Shown here: in pieces, positions 17,533 through 24,627 of the stretch | How positions within the stretch are numbered: the stretch's first letter is position 1 | Layout of the letters: each line of letters starts with the position of its first letter | Assembly: GCF_041447285.1 (NCBI RefSeq) | Contig: NZ_JBGMEB010000008.1 | Span: forward strand, 62,001 to 126,000 | Direction of reading: 5' to 3' | Length of the DNA stretch: 64,000 nucleotides | From: Methanomethylovorans sp041447285 | Lineage (GTDB): Archaea > Halobacteriota > Methanosarcinia > Methanosarcinales > Methanosarcinaceae | Notes under the pieces: generated by a model | What the model was told of the DNA's origin: nothing | Seen by the model: only the letters and a program-made list of their open reading frames with translations | Databases searched by the model: none | Made by a program: the position numbers and the translations under genes

Positions 17533-17791
17533 GAATAGTTTAAATCAATGCTGGTATTGCATGGCTTATGTAAATTTTACAGCTTGAAACTTTTGTACAA
17601 AGCCGGTAATTCTAATCTTTTCGATGTTTTTATATAGGGACTGTGTCCCATGTTTAATTAAGTATAGTATAAAAGGATCGAAGTTTCTGGATATTCTGTC
17701 TAAGCTATCATAATTTCATTCATGGAACAGGACTATGGATGGTGGGTACGTGGGCTCTAATCTACTATTGTTTGTATAATGGGTGGTATAA
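17533..17791 (+). promoter_or_regulatory. Promoter region of repeat protein with inverted repeats
   Basis: No gene in this stretch. A TATA-like stretch at 17628-17636 is immediately followed by the palindrome GGGAC-TGT-GTCCC (17637-17649), a likely operator for a repressor. Arms AAGTTTCAAG (17524-17533) and CTTGAAACTT (17583-17592) form a perfect 10-bp inverted repeat between maf and the repeat-protein gene. A GGGTGG ribosome site is just before ATG 17792. Confidence 0.45.
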
Positions 17792-19018
17792 ATGCAAATC
17801 AAGTTAAGTAAACTAATCTATTTTGGGATAATGTTGTGTTTTATGCTGATAATTGCAGATCTAGGCTCAGCTGAATCTGTAGGCGTATACAACAATGAAG
17901 GCACTTGGGCTCTATGGAATACCAGTACTAATTCGGCAGATATTGTGGGGTTCGGTTGGGCAGGCACTCAACCGATAGTAGGTGACTGGGACTCCGATGG
18001 AGTAACTGAATTAGGCATATGCAATACTGCGGGTAACAATTTCTTGATTCAGAATGATGCGGGTTTTATAATTATAGGTCTTGGATGGCCGGGTGTTACG
18101 CCGGTTGTAGGTGACTGGAATGGCGATGGTGCTGACGAGGTTGGTGTATACGACAACGAAGGTACCTGGGCCCTATGGAATACCAGTACTAATTCGGCAG
18201 ATATTGTGGGATTCGGCTGGGCAGGTACTGAGCCTATAGTAGGCGATTGGGATGGTGATGGAATCACTGAGTTAGGCATATACAACATCCAGGGTAATAA
18301 TTTCCATCTCTTGACTGATTCAGGAGTTGATGTAATTGGATTAGGGTGGCCGGGTGTTACTCCTGTAGCAGGAGATTGGAATGGTGATGGTAAAGATGAT
18401 GTGGGTGTGTACAATAATGAAGGTACCTGGGCTTTGTGGAACACCACTAGCAACTCTGCTGACATAGTAGGATTCGGCTGGGCAGGCAGTGAACCGACAG
18501 TAGGTGATTGGGACTTAGATGGATCTGCAGAGCTTGGCATATACAATAACGGAGGTAACAATTTCCTTCTCCAGAATAATTCCGGATTTGATGTCTTAGG
18601 ACTTGGGTGGAATGGTGTGACTCAAGTTGTTGGAACCTGGAATGCTGATCATGCGTGGATTGGAAGTGTTGCTTATTATTCAACATTGCTGGATAATGAT
18701 TTTGATGAGATATCCGTGGCTATGAATAAGGCTGATTATACTTCTTTAGCCATAGTTGGGCAAAAAATAATAGATGATACACAGAAAGCACTGGAGGATA
18801 ACAGCAGATATACTGTATCTCCTATGTTTCAGGAAGCACAGTCAGAGTGGGTGTTCTGTCTAACTGACTACAATTATGTTGGACAGTACACAATCCTGAT
18901 TTCAAATGACTTTAAAGCTGGTATTAATAATCCTGAAAATACTGAAAAGTGGTTCTCATATTCAGCTTCTGCTATATATCATATGAATAGAGCAGCCGAA
19001 TTAATGAGTAATGTCTAA
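17792..19018 (+). CDS. Secreted repeat protein with Asp-rich motifs (FG-GAP-like)
   Basis: 408 residues. A signal peptide covers about residues 1-28. Three near-identical 87-residue repeats span residues 30-116, 117-203 and 204-290; each consists of two half-units ending in an Asp-rich loop of the form GDWDxDG or GDWNGDG, which resembles calcium-binding FG-GAP/VCBS loops. The third copy is the most divergent, ending GTWNADHAW. The last 118 residues are a helical domain of unknown type. It looks like an extracellular or surface-associated protein. It faces the TPR lipoprotein gene, with a terminal gap of 15 bases. The nucleotide repeats (17879-18661) suggest recent duplication. Confidence 0.7.
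   Translation: MQIKLSKLIYFGIMLCFMLIIADLGSAESVGVYNNEGTWALWNTSTNSADIVGFGWAGTQPIVGDWDSDGVTELGICNTAGNNFLIQNDAGFIIIGLGWPGVTPVVGDWNGDGADEVGVYDNEGTWALWNTSTNSADIVGFGWAGTEPIVGDWDGDGITELGIYNIQGNNFHLLTDSGVDVIGLGWPGVTPVAGDWNGDGKDDVGVYNNEGTWALWNTTSNSADIVGFGWAGSEPTVGDWDLDGSAELGIYNNGGNNFLLQNNSGFDVLGLGWNGVTQVVGTWNADHAWIGSVAYYSTLLDNDFDEISVAMNKADYTSLAIVGQKIIDDTQKALEDNSRYTVSPMFQEAQSEWVFCLTDYNYVGQYTILISNDFKAGINNPENTEKWFSYSASAIYHMNRAAELMSNV
17879..18661 (+). repeat. Three tandem 261-bp coding repeats
   Basis: Three 261-base units encode the 87-residue repeats of the secreted protein. The first half of each unit (encoding GTWALWNTSTNSADIVGFGW and onward) is nearly identical across copies while the second half differs more, as if gene conversion or recent duplication acts on part of the unit. 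Confidence 0.8.
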
Positions 19019-19033
19019 AATGGAATAGGGATA

Positions 19034-19582
19034 TTATGCACTATATCCCAATTCCTTTGCTTTATCATAGGATACTTGTGCTTCATCGCTTTTCCCAAGT
19101 TTATCGAGGGCGATACCTTTGTTATACCATGCATATGCAAACTGAGGATCAAGCTCTAAAGCTTTATCTAATGCTTCTATAGCTTCTTCATATCGGCCCA
19201 GATTATTAAGGGCATCAGCTTTGGTGAGCCATGCATTTGCATCCTGTGGATCGATCTCTATGGTTTTATTGTATGCTTGTAATGCTTCCTCATATCGGCC
19301 CAGATAAGAATATGCAATGCCTTTGTTATACCATGCATATACATTCTGTGGATCAATTTCTGTGGATTTATCATAGGCTTCCAGTGATTCTTCAGCTCTG
19401 CCTGAGACAAAAAGGTCAACACCTTTATTATTCCATTCAGTAGAGTTAAGTGGTCCTTCAGAAGAGACCTCTTCTGCTCCCAAAGTTTCATTCTCAATGG
19501 GTTTTTCGGTACATCCGGCAAAGAATATCGCAATAATTACCAGAATCAGAACTATGGCTCTTTTAATCCACACAATGTTCAT
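19034..19582 (-). CDS. TPR lipoprotein
   Basis: 182 residues. A lipobox FFAGC puts the lipid-bearing cysteine at residue 24, followed by an acidic linker and four tetratricopeptide repeats (about residues 50-180), recognised by the recurring pattern of AWYNKGIAYSYLGRYEEALQ. A surface-exposed protein-interaction module, tethered outside the cell. It ends 15 bases from the convergent repeat-protein gene. Partners are unknown; the neighbouring secreted repeat protein is one candidate by location only. Confidence 0.8.
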   Translation of the reverse strand: MNIVWIKRAIVLILVIIAIFFAGCTEKPIENETLGAEEVSSEGPLNSTEWNNKGVDLFVSGRAEESLEAYDKSTEIDPQNVYAWYNKGIAYSYLGRYEEALQAYNKTIEIDPQDANAWLTKADALNNLGRYEEAIEALDKALELDPQFAYAWYNKGIALDKLGKSDEAQVSYDKAKELGYSA

Positions 19583-19637
19583 CTCCTATTAATGTTCAAA
19601 ATAAGCTTTCAATTAAAAAAAACATGTTCCTTTTTCA

Positions 19638-19651
19638 ATGGACTCGGCGGG
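19638..19651. repeat. Left attachment-site copy of tRNA-Ala 3' end
   Basis: Fourteen bases identical to 23996-24009, covering the T-arm 3' strand and acceptor 3' strand of tRNA-Ala(CGC), in the same orientation. No other part of a tRNA is present here. Confidence 0.75.
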
Positions 19652-19697
19652 TCTATGCTCCAAAAGTATATGGACTTAACCATAGTTATAGAATATA

Positions 19698-20898
19698 ATG
19701 ACCAAAACCGTTGATGATATCCATGGCATGGATAACGCTTTTACGAATGCGATGGAAAGGTTCAACCGTGCAAATATAGAGCCTGCTGACAGAGAGAAAC
19801 TTGATGCTTTCTTTAGATCTCTGCGAAGGGAAGGCTTGGCAAAGAGTACACTTGCATGGTATGTTAATTACATCACGCGGATGTATCAGGCTCTCAAAAA
19901 ACTAGGGTATAATAAATCTTTGGAAGAATTTGACCACGAAGATTTTGAAAGGTTGCTATTCTTCTTCGAGGACGATAAGAAACTATCTCCCGGTAGCATC
20001 TGGAATTATAAAAAAGCTGGTTAAAAAACTCCTGGGATGGATGCACGATGGTGAACCTCCGAAATGGGTAAGAGATCTGAAATTGATCAAGGAAGATTCT
20101 CCAGTACAGCCATCAGATCTTCTTACACAGGCGGAATTTGATCGCCTTATGGAAGCTTGCACACATCCCAGAGATAAGGCCATTATTGCTGTACTGGCTG
20201 ATTCTGGTATGCGTATTGGTGCTTTGGCATCATGCAGGATAAAGCATGCAGAGTTCAATCAGTATGGAGCTATATTGTACATATCTCAAACCAGCCAGTC
20301 TAAAAAGACTACCCCTGCTAAAGGTATTCCTTTGACCTGGTCAACTGGATATCTCAATCAATGGTTGGCCGTACACCCCTTAAGAGATGATCCGGAGGCT
20401 GCTCTGTGGGTAACACGTGACCGGAACATGGAACCTTTGAGTTACAAATCTGTCAGAATAACAATCAAAAAGATAGCTGAGCGTGCCGGAATTAAGAAAC
20501 CTGTAAATCCCCATAGCTTCAGACATCTTGCTATTACACATTGGATTCTGGACGGGTACAATGAGCAGGAGATTAAGCACCGGGCAGGGTGGTCTAAAGG
20601 CAGTAACCAGATGTTCAAGATATATGCTAATTTCACAGACCAGGAAATCAATGATAGGATCTTTGAGAAATGTGGATTAAAGACAGAGGATAAGAGGCAT
20701 GTAACCCTTAAGAAATGTCCACGCTGTAGCAATGTGTTAAGGCCATCTGACAAGTTCTGTTCTCAATGTTCTCTTGTGCTGGATAGGCAGGCATTGGATG
20801 AGATCAAGCAGTATGAGGACAGGTTACCTGAGATCCTGCAGCTTGTAATGAGATCTGAGAAGGCCAGGGCAATGCTGAGTAATGTGGAGAAAAGTTAA
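19698..20898 (+). pseudogene. Tyrosine recombinase (integrase), frameshifted
   Basis: Two overlapping reading frames make one tyrosine recombinase of about 399 residues: 19698-20015 gives the N-terminal SAM-like core-binding domain, and the +1 frame from 20016 to 20898 gives the catalytic domain. The switch is in an A6 run (20010-20015); removing one A restores frame through NYKKLVKKLLGW. The catalytic set looks complete: Arg in GMRIGAL, His-x-x-Arg in HSFRH, HRAGW and Tyr in FKIYANF. A C-terminal zinc ribbon (CPRC...CSQC) is typical of methanosarcinal integrases. True mutation, sequencing error or programmed +1 shifting cannot be told apart here. Confidence 0.85.
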
Positions 20899-20987
20899 AG
20901 TTCAGAGAGCCATTTTAAAAGGTTCCTATTTTCTTTAATGGACTCTTCTAAGATCCTGCGGTCATCCGAGTAAGTGAAGAGGCCCAT
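20895..20987 (-). CDS. Putative 30-residue small protein
   Basis: Small open frame (MGLFTYSDDRRILEES then more) that ends four bases inside the integrase stop region on the opposite strand. An AAGGA-type ribosome site precedes the ATG. The composition is charged and helix-prone, with no close family recognised. It lies between integrase and GNAT gene, so it may be a real element gene or chance. Confidence 0.3.
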   Translation of the reverse strand: MGLFTYSDDRRILEESIKENRNLLKWLSEL

Positions 20988-21008
20988 GTTTCCTTATCAT
21001 CTTTACTT

Positions 21009-21584
21009 TTATTCTGTGTCATGTCCATCCTTAATATATGGTTCCAAAGATTCTGTCGGCTCCAGTTCTTCTATAATTGGTTGCATGTTCAAGTATAGGA
21101 CTGGATACTCCTTTTTCCTAGACTCTTCTACAAGCTTGAAACCATGTTTAGTGTAAAATCCCACAGACTGTGGTTTTGAGTCGACTGTAATATATCTACA
21201 TCCTGCAATTTCCGACACCTTTTGAGTTAGGTATATTGCAATATGTAGCATGTATGATCCCACACCCATATGTTGGAACTTTTCATCCGTTGCTAACCTT
21301 GCAAGTTTTAGGGCTGGATATCTTGAATATGGAAAATCATCTACACAGTCAGAAGAATCTATTGATTTAACTTGGATTGTATTAGTAGTTAAAGTGAAAT
21401 ATCCCACTAAATGGTTTTGATAATAGCAGACGTATGTCTTATTGATAAGTTGCTCTTGATTTCGAAGAGCATCATTTTTCAAGAAATCGTTTAAATCACT
21501 GTTCGTGCAGTGAAAAGATGAAACATCTGTTCTTTTAGAAAGTGAAAAAGTAACAAATTCAGAATCATCTATCTTTGACGTCAA
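21009..21584 (-). CDS. GNAT acetyltransferase, putative toxin
   Basis: 191-residue GCN5-type acetyltransferase. The acetyl-CoA loop QHMGVG is visible near residue 98 and the FYTKHGFKL motif with a likely catalytic Tyr follows. The pattern is that of the AtaT/TacT-like toxins that acetylate aminoacyl-tRNA. It starts at TTG 21584, within three bases of the stop of a small upstream gene with which it forms a bicistron. Location inside the integrated element supports a toxin-antitoxin role. Housekeeping acetylation is the alternative. Confidence 0.68.
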   Translation of the reverse strand: MTSKIDDSEFVTFSLSKRTDVSSFHCTNSDLNDFLKNDALRNQEQLINKTYVCYYQNHLVGYFTLTTNTIQVKSIDSSDCVDDFPYSRYPALKLARLATDEKFQHMGVGSYMLHIAIYLTQKVSEIAGCRYITVDSKPQSVGFYTKHGFKLVEESRKKEYPVLYLNMQPIIEELEPTESLEPYIKDGHDTE

Positions 21585-21586
21585 GA

Positions 21587-21730
21587 TTACAACCTTATTG
21601 TGCTTGCAAGTTTCCTTGCTCTCTTGAACATCTCTACCTGCTGTTTTGTGGCTGGTTTCTTTTCGTTCTCCCAGAATTCCCGGGCGTCTTCACCTTCTAG
21701 GACCAGTCCCAGCTCTATTGGTTTTGCCAT
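21587..21730 (-). CDS. Putative 47-residue antitoxin for GNAT toxin
   Basis: Short gene beginning ATG 21730 with a strong GGAGG ribosome site, ending at TAA 21587-21589, three bases before the toxin's TTG. It encodes a 47-residue highly charged protein starting MAKPIELGLVLEGEDAREFW, resembling small proteins beside GNAT genes in methanogens. It lacks a recognisable ribbon-helix-helix DNA-binding domain, unlike the usual DUF1778 antitoxins; if it is the antitoxin, a different regulation mode is needed. Direct repeats lie in its promoter. Confidence 0.55.
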   Translation of the reverse strand: MAKPIELGLVLEGEDAREFWENEKKPATKQQVEMFKRARKLASTIRL

Positions 21731-22024
21731 CGCCACTGCCTCCGTATTGTAATTATACTCTTGAAATTATACAAGTATCAATGTCTATATTGGTTCTTGC
21801 CTGTGTATAAATGTTGTCATGTTTAAAAATATCCTAAGGCCCAAGTCGAGGCCCAAGTCAAAAAAATGATTGAATTATCTAATAGGCTGAAGCCTTATAT
21901 GACAGTGTTAAGCGGTTGGAGAAAAGCTAAAGTTCATAGATGGGACGGCTCAAGGTGAAGTTCTCGTGGCTGAAATGTTTGCAATAGAGTCATATTGTTA
22001 ATGCTACTGCACACGATGTGATTA
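21731..22024. promoter_or_regulatory. Toxin-antitoxin promoter and spacer
   Basis: No gene of convincing size. Next to the antitoxin, AATTATAC is repeated directly (21751-21758 and 21765-21772, 14-base period) and on the minus strand reads as TATA-like GTATAATT, a possible operator/promoter. A 12-base tandem pair AGGCCCAAGTCG/AGGCCCAAGTCA lies at 21837-21860. The rest is unremarkable A/T-rich DNA. Confidence 0.4.
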
Positions 22025-22399
22025 CTATGCTACTATTCTTTTCAATAAAATATAAACTATGATTATCCATAGTAATATGATAAGTCCACCGGCTACCCAG
22101 GTAGACATTTTTGTACTGGCGATCGTCTGCTCTGCTTCTAATCTACACTCTTCCATGATTGACTCAGGAATTAACCTTAAGGCTAGCCAAATTCCCAAAG
22201 GAATAATAATAAGGTCATCGACATAACCCAATATTGGAATAAAATCAGGAATCAGATCAATTGGGCTTAGAGCATATCCTACAATTATGATTACGAATAA
22301 TTTTGTGTACAGAGGTACATCAGATCTTCTACTGACAAGATATAATGCCTTTATGTCTCTTTTTAGTCTCTGTGCAGTTTTCCTCAATGAGTCTTTCAT
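22025..22399 (-). CDS. DUF1232 (YkvA-like) membrane protein
   Basis: 124 residues with the DUF1232 core (about 25-85), including YALSPIDLIPDFIPILGYVDD, its signature. One hydrophobic core segment lies at about 30-45, another at about 65-80, and a C-terminal transmembrane helix at about 100-120. Bacterial homologues are YkvA proteins of unknown function. Within the integrated element, oriented like the toxin pair. Confidence 0.75.
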   Translation of the reverse strand: MKDSLRKTAQRLKRDIKALYLVSRRSDVPLYTKLFVIIIVGYALSPIDLIPDFIPILGYVDDLIIIPLGIWLALRLIPESIMEECRLEAEQTIASTKMSTWVAGGLIILLWIIIVYILLKRIVA

Positions 22400-22497
22400 G
22401 CGACTTATTTTTCATGTGAGCATTGTACATAAATGCTATAACAAAAATTAGCGGATAATGGGGTGTGGGAGAAGTTAACCACACCATCATTCTGGAT

Positions 22498-22620
22498 TTA
22501 TTTTTTCTCCAACAATCCAATGATCTTGTCCATCTTTTTGTGAAGACTGTATACCCAAAATCCGGTGACACATACTATAACCATGGTATCAACAGTTGTT
22601 ACTAGGATATTTGAATCCAA
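22498..22620 (-). CDS. Putative 40-residue single-pass membrane protein
   Basis: TTG at 22620 with a well-placed GGGAG ribosome site starts a 40-residue frame ending at 22498. It contains a hydrophobic segment (ILVTTVDTMVIVCVTGFWVY) followed by a basic, charged tail ending LLEKK, the shape of a small one-pass membrane protein such as a holin-like or type I toxin peptide. Too short for a confident gene call; it lies in the integrated element. Confidence 0.4.
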   Translation of the reverse strand: MDSNILVTTVDTMVIVCVTGFWVYSLHKKMDKIIGLLEKK

Positions 22621-22744
22621 CTTTAGTACTCCCTTCTTATTCTCTTAATCATATTACTCACACTCTATACAGACTTATCTCGATCTTCAAAACAGGGTTT
22701 TTACGAAAAAATAAGGACGTATGGAGAAAAGTTATCCACACAAA

Positions 22745-23380
22745 TCATTCAAGATTTATAGTCGCTACGTTGTTACCAAATGCCTCGAAAGAGAACTGCA
22801 GTTGTAATCCCTGTGCATCACCCGGAACCAAGTAAGGCACTTCTCCTCTACATTTACCGCCTGGAACTACATTGTTACCATCCAGTGGCTTGGCAAGTGC
22901 GGTTTCTGCAGTGAAATCTTCGGTATAAGAGTATCCAGATGAATCCAATACTTTGAAGTTAATGGTAGGCGAATATGAAACTGTTTCAGATCCTATGTTC
23001 TCAATAGTCACATCCAGAATCATGTATTCATAACCAGGTTGTGCCTCTGCAACTGAAAACTCATTATTCTTTTCATCAATCTTTGAAGCAGTCTTCATAC
23101 CATTCACAACGAAGTTGGTTTTACCATCTGTAACAACATCTCCCACTTTGTAAGTAGTAGGTGTGGCTGTATTAGATGATTCTGGCTGTGTTTCCGCGGC
23201 TGTTTCGGTTGTGTTTGCCTGTGTTGTCTGTTCAGTTGCAACATCTTCTGAAGGCAAATTCGTTTTTTCTGTGGTGACTGCAGTAGAAACATTGTCGTTA
23301 GGGGCAAACAATGCTGTAACCACCACAAGTAATCCGAGCACACAAAGTGCTCCAATACCTAATTTGAGGATTATGTTCAT
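22745..23380 (-). CDS. DUF4352-type surface protein
   Basis: 211 residues: an N-terminal hydrophobic anchor (residues 1-26), a Thr/Glu-rich linker of about 50 residues, and a beta-sandwich DUF4352 domain (about 78-211) with the typical YKVGDVVTDGKTNFVV entry and TIENIGSETVSYSP. Without a lipobox, the N-terminus probably stays as an uncleaved anchor. DUF4352 domains occur in surface proteins and beside mobile elements. It is divergent from the 23530 gene. Function unknown. Confidence 0.75.
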   Translation of the reverse strand: MNIILKLGIGALCVLGLLVVVTALFAPNDNVSTAVTTEKTNLPSEDVATEQTTQANTTETAAETQPESSNTATPTTYKVGDVVTDGKTNFVVNGMKTASKIDEKNNEFSVAEAQPGYEYMILDVTIENIGSETVSYSPTINFKVLDSSGYSYTEDFTAETALAKPLDGNNVVPGGKCRGEVPYLVPGDAQGLQLQFSFEAFGNNVATINLE

Positions 23381-23529
23381 TTCTATCCCGTAAAAATAGT
23401 AGGAATGTTGGATATATACTTTTTGATTTTGTTTTGCGCAATCGTATATTATTAAACCATACGTTTACATCTACATTTTTCTGATACACTCTAAAGGAAT
23501 AGATTTACTAATCCCCAGTTCATTGCATC

Positions 23530-23865
23530 ATGTGGGTTATTGTCTTGAAGAAGAAATCAAAAGATCTCGAGAATATGTCACCAAGGGAGTTAGCAAGATA
23601 CGCTGTAATCCATGCGATAGACGATCTCGAGGAATACTATAAAGATAGAAGTGAAAACAACGGATCTAAGTATATTCAAACCAAACGTTCCCTTTACGAA
23701 GCACGTATTCAGGGATTGAGTAAAGATGAATACATTGAATACCTCGAACAACTGCTAAGGGAGAATGAATACCAACGGCATAAAACATCTATCGAATATA
23801 GGCTTTGTAGAAATGCTCATTTGGGCTCTGTAGAAACCCTGTTAAAATCAATATCATTCGCCTGA
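23530..23865 (+). CDS. Hypothetical charged protein, C-terminus altered
   Basis: 111 residues, strongly charged and helical (SPRELARYAVIHAIDDLEEYY and KDEYIEYLEQLLREN), resembling a small DNA- or RNA-associated protein, but no family recognised. The last 20 or so residues lie in repeat-derived sequence, including the 13-bp terminal inverted repeat at 23824, so the natural end was probably earlier and was changed by insertion. Start ATG 23530 has no good ribosome site. A start at residue 16 is possible. Confidence 0.5.
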   Translation: MWVIVLKKKSKDLENMSPRELARYAVIHAIDDLEEYYKDRSENNGSKYIQTKRSLYEARIQGLSKDEYIEYLEQLLRENEYQRHKTSIEYRLCRNAHLGSVETLLKSISFA

Positions 23866-23955
23866 AATGTCTGTTATGGAACGATATATACAGACACATT
23901 TCGTAAAAATGTCAACTTGATTAGCTCCTCTAAAATAGATTATTTCTACAGAGCC
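23824..23955. mobile_element. 132-bp mini-element with 13-bp perfect inverted termini
   Basis: Termini GGCTCTGTAGAAA (23824-23836) and TTTCTACAGAGCC (23943-23955) are perfect inverted repeats. A near copy, GGCTTTGTAGAAA, begins at 23801. The size and ends fit a MITE or an insertion-sequence remnant. No transposase is visible in the window; flanking target duplication is not obvious. Confidence 0.55.
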
Positions 23956-23996
23956 TAAAAAGCAGTAACAGCACAGAACTGTCTAAACTTCTTTTA

Positions 23997-24068
23997 TGGA
24001 CTCGGCGGGATTTGAACCCGCGGCCTCTACGTTGCGAACGTAACGATCTACCCCTGATCTACAAGCCC
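23997..24068 (-). tRNA. tRNA-Ala (CGC)
   Basis: A 72-base cloverleaf with acceptor GGGCTTG/CGAGTCC, including the G3-U70 wobble pair that marks tRNA-Ala, anticodon loop TTCGCAA (anticodon CGC), T-arm GCGGG/CCCGC and discriminator A. CCA is not encoded. A small A-rich stretch, a U-tract on the transcribed strand, lies upstream of its 5' end. The 3' end is the likely attachment site of the integrated element. Confidence 0.95.
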
Positions 24069-24095
24069 GAAAAAAGAAGATAAAAAAGAAGGGTC

Positions 24096-24365
24096 TTAGA
24101 GTGGTCTGCCCACTTCTGTGACCTGTACGCTTTCGACACCAGGAACAGCAGCAAAGGCAGCTTCTACCTGCTCTGTGCCCCCTTCGATGTCGCCTACCAT
24201 TATAACCATGACAAGTGCCTTAAGACCAAAAGCAACAGGTTCGATCTTTGAACCAAATAAGCTTGCTCCCTCAGGGATTACGGCTTCAAGTTTACTTTTG
24301 AGGTCTTCCAGATCGGTTTCCACACTTTCTGGCATTATCTTCATTGTTGCTGCTACATCACCCAT
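24096..24365 (-). CDS. ef1b: Translation elongation factor 1-beta
   Basis: 89-residue aEF-1beta, the guanine nucleotide exchange factor for aEF-1alpha. The length and pattern (MGDVAATMKIMPES, FGLKALVMVIMVGD near the middle) fit the archaeal family. It lies 9 bases after the small zinc-ribbon gene and 27 bases upstream of tRNA-Ala, with an A-rich (U-tract on the transcribed strand) stretch between. The association with a zinc-ribbon gene is a common archaeal arrangement. Confidence 0.94.
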   Translation of the reverse strand: MGDVAATMKIMPESVETDLEDLKSKLEAVIPEGASLFGSKIEPVAFGLKALVMVIMVGDIEGGTEQVEAAFAAVPGVESVQVTEVGRPL

Positions 24366-24374
24366 TATTACACC

Positions 24375-24542
24375 TCATGGACCTACAAAACCGCATTTTG
24401 GGCAGGTGTAAGGGTTGCTCTGCTGTCTGCAGCTCACGCATCTTCCTATATCTGAACCACATACTGGGCATGGGAACCGGGCAAAACCACGTTCCTCTAA
24501 GTTAATACCGCATGAAGTACAGTTTGTGACCTTGTTTACCAT
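24375..24542 (-). CDS. Small zinc-ribbon protein (HVO_2753-like)
   Basis: 55 residues with four CxxC pairs: CTSC, CPVC, CVSC and CPKC. It resembles the small archaeal two-zinc-finger proteins upstream of EF-1beta (HVO_2753 in Haloferax, linked to biofilm and swarming). A GGAG ribosome site precedes ATG 24542. The stop is 9 bases before ef1b. Probably binds nucleic acid, but that is inference. Confidence 0.85.
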   Translation of the reverse strand: MVNKVTNCTSCGINLEERGFARFPCPVCGSDIGRCVSCRQQSNPYTCPKCGFVGP

Positions 24543-24627
24543 TCAAATTCTCCTTCATTAGTTATAATAGAAATAAATACTATGTTCATCAGCATAAGAT
24601 GATTTGTGTACATAATCAGTATACGAT

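Larger units (their letters stand above)
19638..24009. mobile_element. Degenerate integrated element at tRNA-Ala(CGC)
   Basis: The interval is bounded by an exact 14-bp direct repeat (19638-19651 and 23996-24009). The right copy is the 3' end of an intact tRNA-Ala gene; the left copy lies 46 bases before a tyrosine recombinase gene. Integration of such elements into the 3' ends of tRNA genes, restoring the gene on one side, is well established. The interior holds a frameshifted integrase, a GNAT toxin with small antitoxin, DUF1232 and DUF4352 proteins, a hypothetical gene, small open frames and a mini-transposon-like repeat. The frameshift implies it is immobile unless trans-complemented. Confidence 0.75.

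Noticed and set aside
19698..20898. Programmed +1 frameshift in integrase
   Set aside because: The A6 run could slip, but no stimulatory structure was seen and methanogen integrases normally occupy one frame. Mutation or sequencing error is simpler.
20938..20945. Third att-like copy ATGGACTC after the integrase
   Set aside because: Only eight bases match the 14-bp core. Could be a binding site for the recombinase, but eight bases are expected by chance in this length.
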